A stretch of DNA of 6,482 nt, taken from NCBI GenBank assembly GCA_015486475.1, contig WFRO01000098.1:1-6482 (forward strand), given 5' to 3'. The translations under genes were made by a program, and so were the position numbers. This document shows, piece by piece, positions 5,333 to 6,482 of this stretch. The notes under the pieces are model-generated. The model was not told where the DNA came from. It worked only from the letters and a program-made list of their open reading frames with translations, and made no database searches. The stretch's first letter is position 1. Every line of letters begins with the position of its first letter. This stretch comes from Bacteroidales bacterium. Lineage in GTDB: Bacteria; Bacteroidota; Bacteroidia; Bacteroidales; VadinHA17.

Positions 5333-6482
5333 ATGAAAAAGTTTCTTCTTTTTTTCCTGGCTCTGTGGGGGGTGGGGATCGTATTTTCTCAGGAGACGAC
5401 CTTGTGGTTCCGGCATCCGGCGGACCACTGGACCGAGGCGCTGCCGGTAGGTAACGGGCGGCTGGGGGCCATGGTCTTCGGCGGTGTGGAGGAGGAACGG
5501 CTCCAGCTCAACGAGGAGAGTGTATGGACCCACAGCGCCGACTACCATGACAAGCCGGACGGCTACAAATACCTTCCCCGCATCCGGAAGCTCCTCTTCG
5601 AAGGAAAATATACAGAAGCTCAGAAGATGTGCTCGGAGCATCTGCTGGCGGAGCGTCTTCCCACGGGTACCAACACCTACCAGACCCTGGGAGATCTCAA
5701 CATTCGCTTTGAGGGGGTGAAAGGTTACAGGGACTACCGTCGTGAGCTGCAACTGGCCAACGGACTGGTGAAGGCCACTTTTACGGCTGGTGGTGTACAT
5801 TACGAGCGGACGGTTTTTTCTTCGGCGCCGGCGCAGACCCTGGTGATGCTGGCCACCGCCGACGCTCCGGGCATGATCACCTGTGACATCGCCCTCTCCC
5901 GTCCCGGCGAGGGGGAGGAGGTGGTGGTGACACCTGCCGGCATCACGATGGTGCAGGCGATACGTGATGGTAAAGGAGTGAACTATGAGACACGGTTGCA
6001 GGTGCTGGCCCACGGCGGGAAGGTGATCCCCGCAGCACATCATCTGCGCATAGAAGACGCCGACAGCGTAGAACTGCGGCTGGTGGCAGCAACTGATTAT
6101 TTCGGGGATAACCCGGCCAGGAAATGTAACGGGTACCAGGCCCTTGAGGTGAAAAAGGATTACCGGACACTGCTGCAGGAGCACGAGAAAGATCTTCACA
6201 GCCTGTTCGACCGTGTCACGCTGACGCTGCCCCGCACGGAGGCGGCTGCTTTTCCTGCGGATGAACGTATTGCGGCACAAAAGAACGGTATCCTGGATCC
6301 TTCCCTGGCAGCCCTTTATTTTCAGTTCGGACGGTATCTGCTCATCAGCAGCTCACGCCCCGGCGACCTGCCGGCCAACCTGCAGGGACTGTGGGCCGAC
6401 GGCCTCAACCCGCCCTGGAATGCCGATTACCATATCAACATCAATATCCAGATGAATTACTGGCCGTCGGAGGTGACAAACC
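5333..6482 (+). CDS. Secreted GH95 glycoside hydrolase (alpha-L-fucosidase family), 3' end missing
   Basis: The frame runs uninterrupted from the ATG at 5333 to the window end, giving 383 residues plus one base, about half of a usual ~800-residue GH95 protein. The start gives a classic Sec signal peptide (MKKFLLFFLALWGVGIVFS, cleavage likely before Q20). Residues about 22-260 are the N-terminal beta-sandwich domain, with family landmarks LPVGNGRLGAMVFGG (37-51), LNEESVW (59-65), TLGDLNI (118-124) and YRDYRRELQL (132-141). A helical linker with HSLFDRV (289-295) follows, then the beginning of the (alpha/alpha)6 barrel with LYFQFGRYLLISSSRPGDLP (328-347), ANLQGLW (348-354) and HININIQMNYWP (367-378). 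N369 and N371 probably correspond to the paired active-site asparagines described for bifidobacterial AfcA; the general acid Glu and partner Asp lie beyond the window. Most characterised members cleave alpha-1,2-fucose, some act on L- or D-galactose, so the substrate is open. No Shine-Dalgarno is seen; the leader is AT-rich. No clear promoter box was found. Confidence 0.93.
   Translation, partial: MKKFLLFFLALWGVGIVFSQETTLWFRHPADHWTEALPVGNGRLGAMVFGGVEEERLQLNEESVWTHSADYHDKPDGYKYLPRIRKLLFEGKYTEAQKMCSEHLLAERLPTGTNTYQTLGDLNIRFEGVKGYRDYRRELQLANGLVKATFTAGGVHYERTVFSSAPAQTLVMLATADAPGMITCDIALSRPGEGEEVVVTPAGITMVQAIRDGKGVNYETRLQVLAHGGKVIPAAHHLRIEDADSVELRLVAATDYFGDNPARKCNGYQALEVKKDYRTLLQEHEKDLHSLFDRVTLTLPRTEAAAFPADERIAAQKNGILDPSLAALYFQFGRYLLISSSRPGDLPANLQGLWADGLNPPWNADYHININIQMNYWPSEVTN

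Noticed and set aside
5242..5454. A 70-codon plus-strand frame beginning in the octamer array
   Set aside because: It reads through the hairpin and then overlaps the GH95 signal peptide out of frame; no coding signature.
4979..6280. A 433-codon minus-strand frame spanning the end of the flavodiiron gene, the repeat gap and the GH95 gene
   Set aside because: It crosses two real genes and repeat DNA, and its low-complexity middle part simply translates the repeats. No domain is visible.

Overview
The window looks like chromosomal DNA from a Bacteroidota organism, probably an anaerobic Bacteroidales-type glycan degrader. The pointers are two carbohydrate-active enzymes, a lipoprotein with a YncE-like propeller fused to an alkaline-phosphatase-like domain, AT-rich start regions without Shine-Dalgarno sequences, and two exact matches to the Bacteroidota -7 promoter box TAnnTTTG. 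A flavodiiron protein suggests an anaerobe that meets oxygen or NO. GC content looks fairly high for the phylum (judged by eye). The species cannot be named from this sequence.

Layout: (1) 1-1350, plus strand: the 3' part of a clan GH-D (GH36/GH27-like) alpha-galactosidase-type hydrolase whose start lies before the window. (2) 1351-1445: a short convergent intergenic gap filled almost entirely by a 7-bp tandem array that runs on through the stop codon of the next gene. (3) 1446-3863, minus strand: the propeller/phosphatase lipoprotein, started here at an internal Met, 75 bases inside the longest reading frame. (4) 3864-4028: a divergent promoter region with one TAATTTTG box facing each way. 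(5) 4029-5210, plus strand: a complete FprA-type flavodiiron protein. (6) 5211-5332: a repeat-rich gap with an 8-bp tandem array, an unusually symmetric hairpin, and a 16-bp imperfect direct repeat flanking it. (7) 5333-6482, plus strand: the 5' half of a secreted GH95 enzyme (alpha-L-fucosidase family), cut off by the window end just after its Asn-rich active-site motif.

The two glycoside hydrolases fit a glycan-degrading region handling galactose- and fucose-capped chains, but no SusC/SusD pair, sulfatase or regulator is visible, so a polysaccharide utilisation locus is only a possibility. The flavodiiron protein (detoxification of O2 or NO) and the divergent surface lipoprotein share a regulatory region, but nothing shows they share a pathway.

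I see no CRISPR array, tRNA, rRNA, transposase, defence system or clearly new multi-gene system. The most unusual items are the apparent Asp-to-Gly change at the expected nucleophile of the GH-D enzyme, the changed FMN phosphate loop of the flavodiiron protein, and the two structured intergenic repeat elements.
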